From assembly GCA_016839555.1 (NCBI GenBank), contig JAEOUA010000004.1, positions 1 through 64,000 of the forward strand: a stretch of DNA of 64,000 bases, written 5' to 3'. The stretch comes from Promethearchaeota archaeon. GTDB taxonomy: Archaea; Asgardarchaeota; Lokiarchaeia; Sigyniarchaeales; SOKP01. Below, in pieces: positions 24,677-33,808 of this stretch. The notes below the pieces were generated by a model, which did no database searches, was not told the DNA's origin, and was given only the letters and a program-made list of their open reading frames with translations. Numbering within the stretch: the stretch's first letter is position 1; each line of letters opens with the position of its first letter. The position numbers and the translations under genes were made by a program.

Positions 24677-25594
24677 ATGTCTAATCAAATTTATTATTGC
24701 AAACCTGTATTTAGACCCCCATCTGAAGCAAGATCATTATTAATTCAACTTACAGAAGGATGTACTTACCAATGCGATTTTTGCATGTCTAATTTGAGAA
24801 AAGAATTTAGAATTAGATCAGTTGATGCTGTTAAAAAAGATTTAGATAACGCTCGTAAAATATATGGAATGAATGTAAATAGAATCTTTTTTTTAGACGG
24901 GAATGCAATGGTAACTCCCACAAATAAACTATTAGAAGTGACTAACTACGCGTTTGAATTATTTCCGAACCTTGAAAGATGTGGTGTATATGCTCATTCA
25001 AAAGATATTTTGAAGAAATCAGATGAACAACTTGCTAAGCTTTCAAAAGCAGGATTGAAAATTGCATATGTGGGATTCGAATCAGGTTATGATGCATTAC
25101 TCAACGCAGTGAATAAACATGCAACCAAACAAGATCATATAGAAGCTTCTAAAAAGTTAATGAACGCAAATATTACATTATCAGCAACCTTAATTAACGG
25201 GCTTGGAGGTGCGAATAATCCTGAAATTAGTGAAAAGCATGCAATCGAATCTGCAGATCTTGTAAATACAATTTGCCCAGATGATGAAAGGCTCTGGTAT
25301 GTTGCTTTTTTAACTTTAATGGTTCCACCTGGAACAGAAGTGTTTAAAAAAAAGGTCACTGGAAGGTTTCAGGAAATGAATTCCACTCAAATCCTTCAAG
25401 AGCTCAAAATTTTTATTAGTAATATTGGTTTTAAGAATAAAAATGCTAATTGTATTTTTAGATCGAATCATGCTTCAAATTATTTACCTCTAAAAGGCAT
25501 ATTAGAGCGTGATAAAAAAAAAATTTTAAATGTGATCGATTATGGTCTTTCTCATCAAGAAAGTTTAAGACCAGAATTTTACCGTGCTCTTTAA
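24677..25594 (+). CDS. Radical SAM protein next to the JAMM and zinc-finger genes
   Basis: A 305-residue radical SAM enzyme with the Fe4S4-binding triad Cys29-x3-Cys33-x2-Cys36 (Gly-Cys-Thr-Tyr-Gln-Cys-Asp-Phe-Cys). The Gly-Phe-Glu-Ser-Gly near residue 136 is the SAM-binding GxE-type segment of Elp3/MiaB-like folds, and an Asp-Gly-Asn near 75 is also family-typical. It has no auxiliary cluster domain and no B12-binding domain. It begins six bases after the zinc-finger gene. The reaction cannot be told from the sequence; cotranscription with a protein-binding zinc-finger protein makes a protein or RNA modification role worth considering. Confidence 0.82.
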   Translation: MSNQIYYCKPVFRPPSEARSLLIQLTEGCTYQCDFCMSNLRKEFRIRSVDAVKKDLDNARKIYGMNVNRIFFLDGNAMVTPTNKLLEVTNYAFELFPNLERCGVYAHSKDILKKSDEQLAKLSKAGLKIAYVGFESGYDALLNAVNKHATKQDHIEASKKLMNANITLSATLINGLGGANNPEISEKHAIESADLVNTICPDDERLWYVAFLTLMVPPGTEVFKKKVTGRFQEMNSTQILQELKIFISNIGFKNKNANCIFRSNHASNYLPLKGILERDKKKILNVIDYGLSHQESLRPEFYRAL

Positions 25595-25746
25595 TCTTAA
25601 TATTTCTCTAATCTGTTTTCTAACCTTAGGGTGTAGTATTTATAAACAACAGAAAAATTTTTAATTTATAAATGAAGTTATCTTAAAAATTATCTAGTAT
25701 TATACATATTATTCTTAATTCAAAATTCTTAATGAAATGAAAAAAA

Positions 25747-26379
25747 ATGGAAAATAAAAAAATTACTTTACTCGTGGGCTCACCGCGTAAAAATCAAAGC
25801 TGCAATTTTTTAATTGATAAAGCGATTGAAGGAATTAAATCCATTTCAGAGAATATAATTATTAATAAGATTTATGTTACCGATTTCAATATAACCCCTT
25901 GTAATGGATGCAATAATTGCTTAAGGGACCCTTATGAATGCCCATTAGCAGAGAAAGATGATACTAAAAAATTAGAATCATTTATACTTAATTCGGATGC
26001 ACTTTTAATCGCCTCGCCTAGTTATTTTGGAAGTGTTTCTGCACAAATAAAAATAATTATTGATAGATCTCGTCCATGGAAGATGAATAATTATCAATTA
26101 AAAAACGTAATATTCGCGCCTTTAGTTGCTACGGGGACAAGAAATGATGCTGCAGGTGGTGTTATTTCAGATTTAATTAATTTTGCTCTTATTCAGGGTA
26201 TGATTGTTGTCGGAGCTTTAGGAAATCCTGTCATTGATCAAAATATACCCATTACTAGTCTTCAGAAATATAACAGAAAAGAATTTTTAGGTAAGGACGA
26301 AATTGACGAATTAGGTGGAATAATAGCTATTAATTTGGGGAAAAGAGTAGCAGAATTACTGAATTATATCAAAAAATAA
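25747..26379 (+). CDS. Iron-sulfur flavoprotein (Isf-like) / NADPH-dependent FMN reductase family
   Basis: A 210-residue flavodoxin-fold protein. The FMN-phosphate loop Gly-Ser-Pro-Arg-Lys-Asn-Gln-Ser is at 11-18. Four cysteines at 52, 55, 58 and 65 (Cys-x2-Cys-x2-Cys-x6-Cys) match the compact motif CX2CX2CX4-7C of methanogen iron-sulfur flavoproteins, which bind a Fe4S4 cluster beside FMN. Ser-Pro-Ser-Tyr-Phe-Gly near 95-100 is also typical. Isf proteins transfer electrons, probably to O2 or H2O2 detoxification or from ferredoxin. The gene appears monocistronic. Confidence 0.83.
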   Translation: MENKKITLLVGSPRKNQSCNFLIDKAIEGIKSISENIIINKIYVTDFNITPCNGCNNCLRDPYECPLAEKDDTKKLESFILNSDALLIASPSYFGSVSAQIKIIIDRSRPWKMNNYQLKNVIFAPLVATGTRNDAAGGVISDLINFALIQGMIVVGALGNPVIDQNIPITSLQKYNRKEFLGKDEIDELGGIIAINLGKRVAELLNYIKK

Positions 26380-26433
26380 GTAATAAAAAATAAAAAATTT
26401 TAATTATTTTATTTTTTCATCATATTTCAATAT

Positions 26434-26757
26434 TTATAATGGGTCTTCTTCTTTATCACTTTGGAGATCTAAAGAATTAGAAGAGCTCTCTTCGAATAAA
26501 TCCTCATCGTATTTAGATTTTCCTCCTATTGGTTTATCTCCTGGCCAATAACTATTAATAATAATCCCAGCAATGATAAGAATAACACAGATCACTATAT
26601 AGAATATTATATTAAATTGTGGAGCAATACTCAAAACAGCGGTAATCCAAGCCACCATGAAAAATCCTATAGGACTAAGGAAAGGAAAAAAGAAGAGCAT
26701 TATACCACCCATGGCGTTAACAAAATTTTGTAATGCATCAAATAATAGAAAGAACAT
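26434..26757 (-). CDS. Small membrane protein, third gene of a membrane operon
   Basis: 107 residues with two or three hydrophobic segments (about 15-45 and 50-70), followed by a strongly acidic C-terminal tail (Asp/Glu/Ser-rich) likely in the cytoplasm. It starts two bases after the stop of the preceding gene (26760-27305), so it is translationally linked. No family is recognised. Confidence 0.6.
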   Translation of the reverse strand: MFFLLFDALQNFVNAMGGIMLFFFPFLSPIGFFMVAWITAVLSIAPQFNIIFYIVICVILIIAGIIINSYWPGDKPIGGKSKYDEDLFEESSSNSLDLQSDKEEDPL

Positions 26758-26759
26758 TT

Positions 26760-27305
26760 TTATTTCATCAACCTCTCTGCTCTAATTTTTTCTCTATTTA
26801 ATGTAAAATCTACAAGATCATAAGTCTTTATAATTATTGTAAGGAAATAAATACCCATGTATAACATTAAAAAGTCTGCTAAGAACACATTTACAATTGC
26901 TTTAAAGAAATCATCGAAACCTATAGATCCTCCTCCTAGAATTATTTCATAAGGTGTTTTAAATGGTTGGAAAATAAATAATTGTACATCTGTTCCTCCA
27001 CTAAACTTATAGCTCCATATATATAAGCAATTTACTAGAATTTGAACTAAAGCAAACACTCCTTTTCTAATTGACTGTTTTGGACTTGAATAATTAAGAA
27101 AAGCGAATCCACTGACCAAAAGGCCAAAAGCGGTGAGCCAATAAACAATTCTCTCATATTGATATTGAGAAAGTCCAACTGGTATTCCTTGAAATTCTAT
27201 ATTTTTGATTGCTGTGAATACGATGGCAGGCACAACAATGGTAATAACTATATATGCCCCAAATCCTCCAAATCCTTTTAATATATTTTTAATTGCTGTT
27301 TTCAT
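26760..27305 (-). CDS. Membrane protein, second gene of a membrane operon
   Basis: 181 residues with about four hydrophobic helices (near 12-32, 50-70, 80-98 and 130-155). The N-terminus is short and polar, and the C-terminus is basic (Arg-Glu-Lys-Ile-Arg-Ala-Glu-Arg). A polar, Gly-rich loop lies near 115-128. It lies between a single-pass beta-rich protein (21 bases upstream) and a small membrane protein (two bases downstream). No family is recognised; the three probably form one complex. Confidence 0.62.
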   Translation of the reverse strand: MKTAIKNILKGFGGFGAYIVITIVVPAIVFTAIKNIEFQGIPVGLSQYQYERIVYWLTAFGLLVSGFAFLNYSSPKQSIRKGVFALVQILVNCLYIWSYKFSGGTDVQLFIFQPFKTPYEIILGGGSIGFDDFFKAIVNVFLADFLMLYMGIYFLTIIIKTYDLVDFTLNREKIRAERLMK

Positions 27306-27325
27306 GTTTTAAAACCCCCCTCTCT

Positions 27326-27961
27326 TTAAAATAATCCCTCCAGTGGATATTGAAATACAAGCACATTAAAATGGATGAGATCTAAAGAATAGGACGCTGA
27401 AAAATAGACATCTATATAGAATTTAACTGTCGGATTAGTAACAGTAACAGGAGCAAAATTCGTTATATTATATTTCGCAATAAACGTTTGTTGAGGAGCT
27501 ATTGCACCATATAACAATCCAAAAGGGATAAAACTTATATGAATGACACCTCTATCACCAACTCCTGTGCCATTAAACATAGTTATAGCTATTCCAAGTG
27601 TAAATTCACTTAAGTCAAAATATCCTGCATTTCTTATTTTAAAAGGTATTGAGATATATAAATCAGATAAATTCCCGGCAATAAGGGCATCAACAATATT
27701 TTCCTCTATATCTATATTAAAAGGTAGACCATATTCTGTTAAATTTAAAATATAAGGAAATGCAATATTATTTCGATTATTTTGGGCACCTGCAGGATCA
27801 AAAGGATCTCCTATCCCTGTGATGGTTGTATCTTGTCCCCCCAGTATTTGAACCGCTGATAAACCTCCTAAAATTGAAACGGCTGACATGGACAGTGTAA
27901 GAAATAGTACGAAAATTCTAACAATCCATCGAAAGATTCTCGATTTTCTAATTTTAATCAA
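27326..27961 (-). CDS. Single-pass membrane protein with extracytoplasmic beta domain, first gene of a membrane operon
   Basis: 211 residues. A basic N-terminus (Lys/Arg-rich) precedes one hydrophobic helix at about 12-40. The rest is beta-rich with alternating hydrophobic residues and several Asn-x-Ser/Thr sites, like the extracellular immunoglobulin- or LEA14-type beta-sandwiches of archaeal surface proteins. The topology would be cytoplasmic N-terminus and external C-terminal domain. It starts the membrane operon 26434-27961, and no cytoplasmic enzyme accompanies it. Function unknown. Confidence 0.62.
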   Translation of the reverse strand: MIKIRKSRIFRWIVRIFVLFLTLSMSAVSILGGLSAVQILGGQDTTITGIGDPFDPAGAQNNRNNIAFPYILNLTEYGLPFNIDIEENIVDALIAGNLSDLYISIPFKIRNAGYFDLSEFTLGIAITMFNGTGVGDRGVIHISFIPFGLLYGAIAPQQTFIAKYNITNFAPVTVTNPTVKFYIDVYFSASYSLDLIHFNVLVFQYPLEGLF

Positions 27962-28150
27962 CTACTTTTTTGATTAGATTTGATTTAAATAAATATTTTT
28001 AATAATTATATTTATAATTTTCTTATTTATATTTTTTATATTTTTTCTATTTATTTAAACAATTAAATTTCTAAGCAATTAAAAACAATTTAAACTAAAT
28101 ATTTGTAAATGCAATATATCAAATTTAATAAGACTAAATAGTTGTTGAAT

Positions 28151-30070
28151 ATGGGACATACTCTAACAGAAAAAATCATAACTAAGCATTTACTTGAAGG
28201 AAAATTAATCAAAGGAGAAAATATAGGAATTAAAATAGATCAAACGCTTACTCAAGATGCAACGGGCACGCTGGCATATCTTCAATTCGAAAGTATGGGC
28301 GTATCTAAGGCAAAGACCGAGTTATCAGTGAGCTACGTAGATCATAATACATTACAAACAGATTATAGAAATGCGGATGATCATCGATATCTTAAAAGTA
28401 TAGCTGCGAAATATGGACTATATTTTTCAAAACCTGGAAATGGGATTTGTCATCAACTTCATTTGGAACGATTTTCAATACCCGGAAAAACTCTATTAGG
28501 AAGTGATAGTCATACCCCAACTTGTGGAGGAATTGGAATGCTTGCTATTGGTGCGGGTGGTTTGGATGTTGCTGCAGCAATGGCAGGCGAACTTTTTTAT
28601 TTTAAAATGCCTCAAATCATTAATATGCATTTAATCGGTGAACTTTCCAAATTTATTTCAGCTAAAGATATTATATTAGAAATATTGAAAAGATTAGATG
28701 TTAAAGGCGCTGTAAATAGGATTTTAGAATATACAGGTCCCGGGATTAAGAGCTTATCAGTTCCAGAGCGAGCAACAATAACAAATATGGGAACTGAAAC
28801 AGGTGCTACAACCTCAATATTTCCTTCAGATGAAAATACAAAAAAGTTCCTATATGCTCAACAAAGAGTAAATGATTGGAAGGAATTAAAATCTGATGAA
28901 GATGCTACTTATGATGGAAAAATAGAGATGGAATTGAACGAGATTGAGCCTATGATTGCCTTACCTCATAGCCCAGGTAATGTAAAGCCTGTAAAGGAAG
29001 TTGAGGGGGTTCCTATTGATCAAATTTGCATAGGAAGTTGTACAAATTCCAGTTTAAGAGACTTGAAAATAGTCGCAAATATCTTTAAAAATCGAAAAAT
29101 AAAAGATGATGTAAGTGTCACAATTTCTCCAGGTTCAAGACAAGTTGTGAACCATTTAATTAAATCTGGGGAGATGTCTTACTTGATAAAAGCAGGAGCA
29201 AGGATTTTAGAAAATGCATGCGGACCTTGTATAGGTATGGGGCAAGCCCCCTCCACCGATTCAGTTTCTCTACGAACCTTTAATAGAAATTTTATCGGAA
29301 GATCCGGTACAAAAAGTGCGAGTGTTTATCTTGTAAGTCCCGAAACCGCAGCAGTTTCCGCTTTAATGGGAAAAATTACGGATCCTCGAACTTTCGATCA
29401 TTCAATAGAAATTACTATGCCAGAAAAATTTATTATTAATGATAATATGATTGTTCCCCCTTCAAGCACTCCTGAAAAAGTTAAAATAATTCGTGGTCCA
29501 AATATAAAACCCTTACCTTCTTTTCCTCCATTAAAAGATAAATTAAAGGGGGAAATCCTGCTTAAAGTGGGCGATAATATTACTACTGATCATATTATGC
29601 CTGCTGGGGCTAAAATTTTACCATTGAGGAGTAATATTCCAGCGATTAGTGAGTATGTATTTAATATTATTGATTCGAGTTTTTCAAATCGAGCCTTAAA
29701 TAGAAACGGGGGATTTATTGTTGGGGGAGATAATTACGGTCAAGGATCAAGTCGAGAGCATGCCGCTATAGCTCCTAAATATTTAGGAATTAAAGCTATT
29801 ATCGCAAAATCCTTTGCTCGCATCCATTTAGATAATTTAATTAATTTCGGAATTGTCCCACTTACATTTAACAATCTAAAAGATTATCAATCCCTTGATC
29901 AAGGTGATATTATAGAAATTGATTTAACTTCGTTAGAATTGGATAAAGTTGTAATTCATAACCTTACTAAAAATAATAAAATAACAACAAAACATAACTT
30001 AGATAAAAGATCCCTTCAAATTCTTAAAGTAGGGGGAAAATTACCCTATATTAGACAAAAACAAAATTAA
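28151..30070 (+). CDS. acn: Aconitate hydratase (short archaeal/clostridial type)
   Basis: An aconitase of about 640 residues that interconverts citrate and isocitrate with a Fe4S4 cluster. The start ATG at 28151 (Met-Gly-His-Thr-Leu-Thr-Glu-Lys-Ile) matches the family N-terminus; two TTG codons directly upstream extend the frame to 28142 but add nothing conserved. Cluster ligands are visible: Cys in Cys-Ile-Gly-Ser-Cys-Thr-Asn near 300, and the pair in Ala-Cys-Gly-Pro-Cys-Ile-Gly near 360. The C-terminal swivel domain has Gly-Asp-Asn-Tyr-Gly-Gln-Gly-Ser-Ser-Arg-Glu-His. Large and small parts are fused in the order of the 640-residue type, not the 900-residue AcnA. The gene is monocistronic. 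Confidence 0.92.
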   Translation: MGHTLTEKIITKHLLEGKLIKGENIGIKIDQTLTQDATGTLAYLQFESMGVSKAKTELSVSYVDHNTLQTDYRNADDHRYLKSIAAKYGLYFSKPGNGICHQLHLERFSIPGKTLLGSDSHTPTCGGIGMLAIGAGGLDVAAAMAGELFYFKMPQIINMHLIGELSKFISAKDIILEILKRLDVKGAVNRILEYTGPGIKSLSVPERATITNMGTETGATTSIFPSDENTKKFLYAQQRVNDWKELKSDEDATYDGKIEMELNEIEPMIALPHSPGNVKPVKEVEGVPIDQICIGSCTNSSLRDLKIVANIFKNRKIKDDVSVTISPGSRQVVNHLIKSGEMSYLIKAGARILENACGPCIGMGQAPSTDSVSLRTFNRNFIGRSGTKSASVYLVSPETAAVSALMGKITDPRTFDHSIEITMPEKFIINDNMIVPPSSTPEKVKIIRGPNIKPLPSFPPLKDKLKGEILLKVGDNITTDHIMPAGAKILPLRSNIPAISEYVFNIIDSSFSNRALNRNGGFIVGGDNYGQGSSREHAAIAPKYLGIKAIIAKSFARIHLDNLINFGIVPLTFNNLKDYQSLDQGDIIEIDLTSLELDKVVIHNLTKNNKITTKHNLDKRSLQILKVGGKLPYIRQKQN

Positions 30071-30119
30071 AAATAAACTATTTAATTTTGAAGATTTTAA
30101 TAGTTTAAAAATAGTGAAG

Positions 30120-30222
30120 TGTAAAATATTTAAAAAAAGATTATTTTTTTAATTTTTTATTTTTATTGGTCACACTCACGCAGAGTGAATCCCCAATCTT
30201 CTACCATTTATAAGATTGAGTC
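30120..30222. terminator. Hairpin and T-run between convergent genes
   Basis: Between the ends of aconitase and the facing small gene there are T-rich runs (about 30142-30162) and an inverted repeat, CAATCTT...AAGATTG near 30195-30220, with an 11-base loop and a T7 run just beyond. A second short stem, CACTC...GAGTG, lies at about 30174-30188. Likely bidirectional termination region. Confidence 0.4.
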
Positions 30223-30228
30223 ATTTTT

Positions 30229-30471
30229 TTACCCATACACATCCGATTCTTTTTTTATAAATAACATGCCAACTGTTTTTCCTTTGACTTCACCGAGTGC
30301 TGCATCGATAAGCATTGTAGGCTTTTCTTCGAATTCAGATACTAATGGGTTTTCAATATAGACTTCGACATCATAATCTTCATTAAATTCATCCCATTTA
30401 ACGAAGCCTTTTTTATCTTTGAGAACCTTATGTTTTTGGACAAGTTCTACCACATTTCCGCAAAATGCCAT
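30229..30471 (-). CDS. Small acidic protein of unknown function
   Basis: 80 residues, starting Met-Ala-Phe-Cys-Gly-Asn-Val-Val-Glu. It has a single Cys near the N-terminus, a mixed charged centre and a C-terminal beta-like stretch (Val-Gly-Met-Leu-Phe-Ile-Lys). No signal peptide or membrane helix is seen. I do not recognise the family. Codon pattern and clean flanks support a real gene, alone between aconitase and a P-type ATPase. The 252 bases upstream (30472-30723) hold no further gene that I can see. Confidence 0.5.
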   Translation of the reverse strand: MAFCGNVVELVQKHKVLKDKKGFVKWDEFNEDYDVEVYIENPLVSEFEEKPTMLIDAALGEVKGKTVGMLFIKKESDVYG

Positions 30472-30723
30472 TGTTCATGTTTCAGATGAATAGAAAAAAA
30501 TTGCAAGTATTAGTTCAGAGGAGTTATTTTGTTTTTTTTTAGTTTCTTTTTGTTCTTTAATATAATTCAGTGCTTTATTTGATATTGTTATCTTAAAAAA
30601 TTATCACCACTTTCTATATTTTATATGCAACAATCTTTTAAAAATTTAAAATATTTATATAATTGTTTTAAAAACTTTTTTTGTATAATATGAAAAAAAA
30701 TTTGTAAAAATATCGACTAAAAT

Positions 30724-33645
30724 ATGACACAAGAAGAATTACAAGTACATAATTTAGAAGTAGAGAAAGTGGCTGACGAATTAAAGACATCCATAGATAT
30801 AGGCCTTACTGAGGAGGAAGCTGAAAGGCGTCTTGAGCAATATGGATTAAATGAAATACAAAAAACTGGGGGAGTGTCTCCTATACAAATATTCATTAAT
30901 CAATTTAAAGATTTCTTAGTTTATTTATTGTTTTTTGCCATAGGAATTTCTATCGTTGTTGGATTTTATGAATTATCGATTGGCGGTGATCCATCTGAAT
31001 TTTTAGATGCTATCGTGATATTTATTATCCTCGTTGCAAATGCCATTTTAGGTTTTTATCAGGAATACAAAGCGGAAAAGGCTATTGAGAGTCTGAGAGA
31101 GATGGCTCCACATTTTGCCGTTGTAATACGTGATGGAAAAACCAAACAAATTGATGTCAAAGGGGTTGTACCAGGAGATATCTTGAAGCTTGATGAGGGA
31201 GATAAAATTCCCGCAGACGCTCGGCTATTTGAAAATTATTCATTATATGTGGATGAGGCAATCCTCACCGGTGAATCTCAACCAGTTGAAAAAGATTTAA
31301 ACCTATATGACGTAAAGACCATGTTAGCAGATAGGAAAAATATGGTATTTAGTAATACAGTCATTACTCGTGGAAATGCAAAAGCTATTGCGGTAAGAAC
31401 GGCTATGAAAACAGAGGTTGGTAAAATAGCTGAAAAAATACAAGAGGAAGAACCGGAAAAAACTCCCTTTCAAAAAGAGGTTGATCGTTTTGGAAAACAA
31501 ATAGGAATTATAACTTTGATTGTATGCGCCATGGTATTCGTAATAGAGTTGGTAATAATTATTGCAACAGAAGGATTCGGATTTGAAAAAGCTGAAATCG
31601 AAGAAATAATAGAGGCTTTAACAATTGCGATAAGTTTAGCTGTATCGGCTGTACCAGAAGGATTGGTAGTTGTAATTACGGTTGTAATGAGTATCGGAAT
31701 GCGAAAAATGGCGGAACGAGACGCCTTAGTTAAAACTTTAACAGCTGTGGAAACCTTGGGGAGAGTGAACATCATTTGTTCTGATAAAACTGGAACTCTC
31801 ACCAAAAACGAAATGACGGTTAAAAAAGTATATCTTGGAGGAGAGGAATATGATGTGGATGGTGTTGGTTATATTCTTGAAGGGAAAATACTGGATAATT
31901 CTGGGAATCCAATTCAACTTGATGATAACAAAAATTTAAAAAGATACTTGGAAGTGTGTAAATTTTGTAATAACTCAACAGTTTCACCTAAAGATGATAA
32001 CCCAGTAAAGACTAATGTTATTGGAGATCCTACAGAAATCTCTTTAAAAGTTCTCGCAATGAAAATGAATCTCGATACGGAATCTAAAAAACTTGATGAG
32101 ATACCATTTAGTTCTGACAGAAAAATGATGTCGGTTGTTGTAAAAATGAATGGAGAACTTTATTCTCTCATTAAAGGAGCTCCTGATGTGATCATGAAAA
32201 AGGCGGGAAAAGCATTATATAATGGAGAAATAAAACCAATTGATGAAGTCAGAGATATATATCTTTCAAAAAATAACGAATTTGCTGAGAATGCATTAAG
32301 AGTCCTAGGGATTGCCTACAAGCCTCTAAATGAAGGATTTAATAAGGATGAAATTGAACAAGATTTTACCTATCTTGGATTAGCAGGAATTATAGATCCC
32401 GCGAGGGATGAAGTAAAAGACTCAATAGAAGAAGCAAGAATGGCTGGTATTAGAACTATTATGATAACAGGCGATCATAAAATTACCGCTATTGCCATAG
32501 CAAAACAAATCGGATTAACTGACATAGACGACGCGATTACTGGTGCTGAAATGGAAGAGATGTCTGATGAGACATTAAATGAGCGAGTTGAAGAAGTAGA
32601 TGTGTTTGCAAGAGTAACATCTGGGCACAAACTTAGAATTCTTAAAGCCTTGAAATCAAAAGAATATGTTGTTTCCATGACAGGTGATGGAGTAAATGAT
32701 GCTCCAGCAGTGAAAGGGGCAAATGTAGGCGTGGCAATGGGGATAAAAGGAACGGAAGTAACTCGCGAAGCTTCCGATATGATCCTATTGGACGATGATT
32801 ATTCAACAATCGTAGATGCTATTGAAGAGGGTCGCGGAATTTTTGAAACTACAAAGGGTTTTTTCAGGTATATGCTTGCTGCAAATTTTGATGAAATATT
32901 TATGATCTTAACGGCATATATTTTGATGAAAGTCGCAGTGAATATCTATTTAGCACCACCTATACAAGCTATTCAGATATTATGGTTAAACATCGCCACA
33001 GATGGTATTCCAGCAATGGTTCTTGGATTAACTCCAACAGATCCGGATGTTATGAAACTTAAACCGCGAAAAGGATTTAATATGATACATGATATTAGAA
33101 ATGCGATAATTTTCGCAGCAGTTTTTGCTGCAATCACCGATGTTTTATTATATATAATTTGTTGGGGAGTCCTTATTCCCGCATGGTCTACTCCAGGAGG
33201 GCTTGTATTTGATCCGCGCTTACAAAATTATCACATAATAGAAACTTCAATTCTAGGAGTTAAAATAGATCTTGGAACTGATGCCTATGAATATGCTATA
33301 GCTGTCGCTCAGAGCATCGTCTTTACAAATGTGGTATTTTTTGAATTATTTTTTGTCTTTTCATGCACTTCCGAGTGGAAACCTTTATGGGAATTTCCCA
33401 ACAAACATCTATTCTGGGCAACAGGGATTTCATTTGTATTACATCTATTGATTCTCTTCACACCGCTAAACATTGCCTTCCATGCCGTACCGATGGACAG
33501 GTGGTACCATTGGGTAGCCATATTTCTAGGATCCATTGGAATTGTTCCCGCAGAGGAATTCAGAAAATATCTCATTCGTCGCAGACAGCATAAATCAAAA
33601 AGATATCAACGACGATTAAGCAGTTATCATAGAAATAACAACTAA
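30724..33645 (+). CDS. P-type calcium-transporting ATPase (type IIA-like)
   Basis: A 973-residue P-type ATPase. The phosphorylated Asp354 is in Ser-Asp-Lys-Thr-Gly-Thr-Leu-Thr. The actuator domain has Thr-Gly-Glu-Ser near 181, and the hinge has Thr-Gly-Asp-Gly-Val-Asn-Asp-Ala-Pro near 655. TM4 carries Ala-Val-Pro-Glu-Gly-Leu, and TM6 carries Asn-Ile-Ala-Thr-Asp-Gly-Ile-Pro-Ala, which matches the Ca2+ sites of SERCA/PMR1 pumps rather than the K+/Cu+ types. About ten membrane helices and an N-terminal cytoplasmic domain are seen. Ca2+ (or Mn2+) export is likely, but H+ or Na+ coupling is not excluded. The C-terminus ends in a basic tail (His/Arg/Ser). Confidence 0.9.
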   Translation: MTQEELQVHNLEVEKVADELKTSIDIGLTEEEAERRLEQYGLNEIQKTGGVSPIQIFINQFKDFLVYLLFFAIGISIVVGFYELSIGGDPSEFLDAIVIFIILVANAILGFYQEYKAEKAIESLREMAPHFAVVIRDGKTKQIDVKGVVPGDILKLDEGDKIPADARLFENYSLYVDEAILTGESQPVEKDLNLYDVKTMLADRKNMVFSNTVITRGNAKAIAVRTAMKTEVGKIAEKIQEEEPEKTPFQKEVDRFGKQIGIITLIVCAMVFVIELVIIIATEGFGFEKAEIEEIIEALTIAISLAVSAVPEGLVVVITVVMSIGMRKMAERDALVKTLTAVETLGRVNIICSDKTGTLTKNEMTVKKVYLGGEEYDVDGVGYILEGKILDNSGNPIQLDDNKNLKRYLEVCKFCNNSTVSPKDDNPVKTNVIGDPTEISLKVLAMKMNLDTESKKLDEIPFSSDRKMMSVVVKMNGELYSLIKGAPDVIMKKAGKALYNGEIKPIDEVRDIYLSKNNEFAENALRVLGIAYKPLNEGFNKDEIEQDFTYLGLAGIIDPARDEVKDSIEEARMAGIRTIMITGDHKITAIAIAKQIGLTDIDDAITGAEMEEMSDETLNERVEEVDVFARVTSGHKLRILKALKSKEYVVSMTGDGVNDAPAVKGANVGVAMGIKGTEVTREASDMILLDDDYSTIVDAIEEGRGIFETTKGFFRYMLAANFDEIFMILTAYILMKVAVNIYLAPPIQAIQILWLNIATDGIPAMVLGLTPTDPDVMKLKPRKGFNMIHDIRNAIIFAAVFAAITDVLLYIICWGVLIPAWSTPGGLVFDPRLQNYHIIETSILGVKIDLGTDAYEYAIAVAQSIVFTNVVFFELFFVFSCTSEWKPLWEFPNKHLFWATGISFVLHLLILFTPLNIAFHAVPMDRWYHWVAIFLGSIGIVPAEEFRKYLIRRRQHKSKRYQRRLSSYHRNNN

Positions 33646-33652
33646 ATTTCAA

Positions 33653-33697
33653 AATTTATTTTATTTTTTCTATATTTTTTTTACCTTTATTTTTTTC
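33653..33697 (+). terminator. Oligo-T terminator after the P-type ATPase gene
   Basis: Several long T runs (up to eight T's) lie on the coding strand within 55 bases of the stop codon, separate from the next gene, in keeping with archaeal intrinsic termination. No hairpin is seen. Confidence 0.5.
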
Positions 33698-33808
33698 AAA
33701 GAACGATTTAAAACTCATTGAGTTTAAATAATTTTATATTCTTACCATAATTTTATTAAATATTCAGAATAACTATTATCATTTTAATTAAGATATAAGA
33801 ATATAACA

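Noticed and set aside
30190-30222. Possible small RNA or tRNA-like hairpins between aconitase and the next gene
   Set aside because: The stems are short and lack tRNA landmarks such as a T-loop or acceptor pairing; a terminator is the simpler reading.
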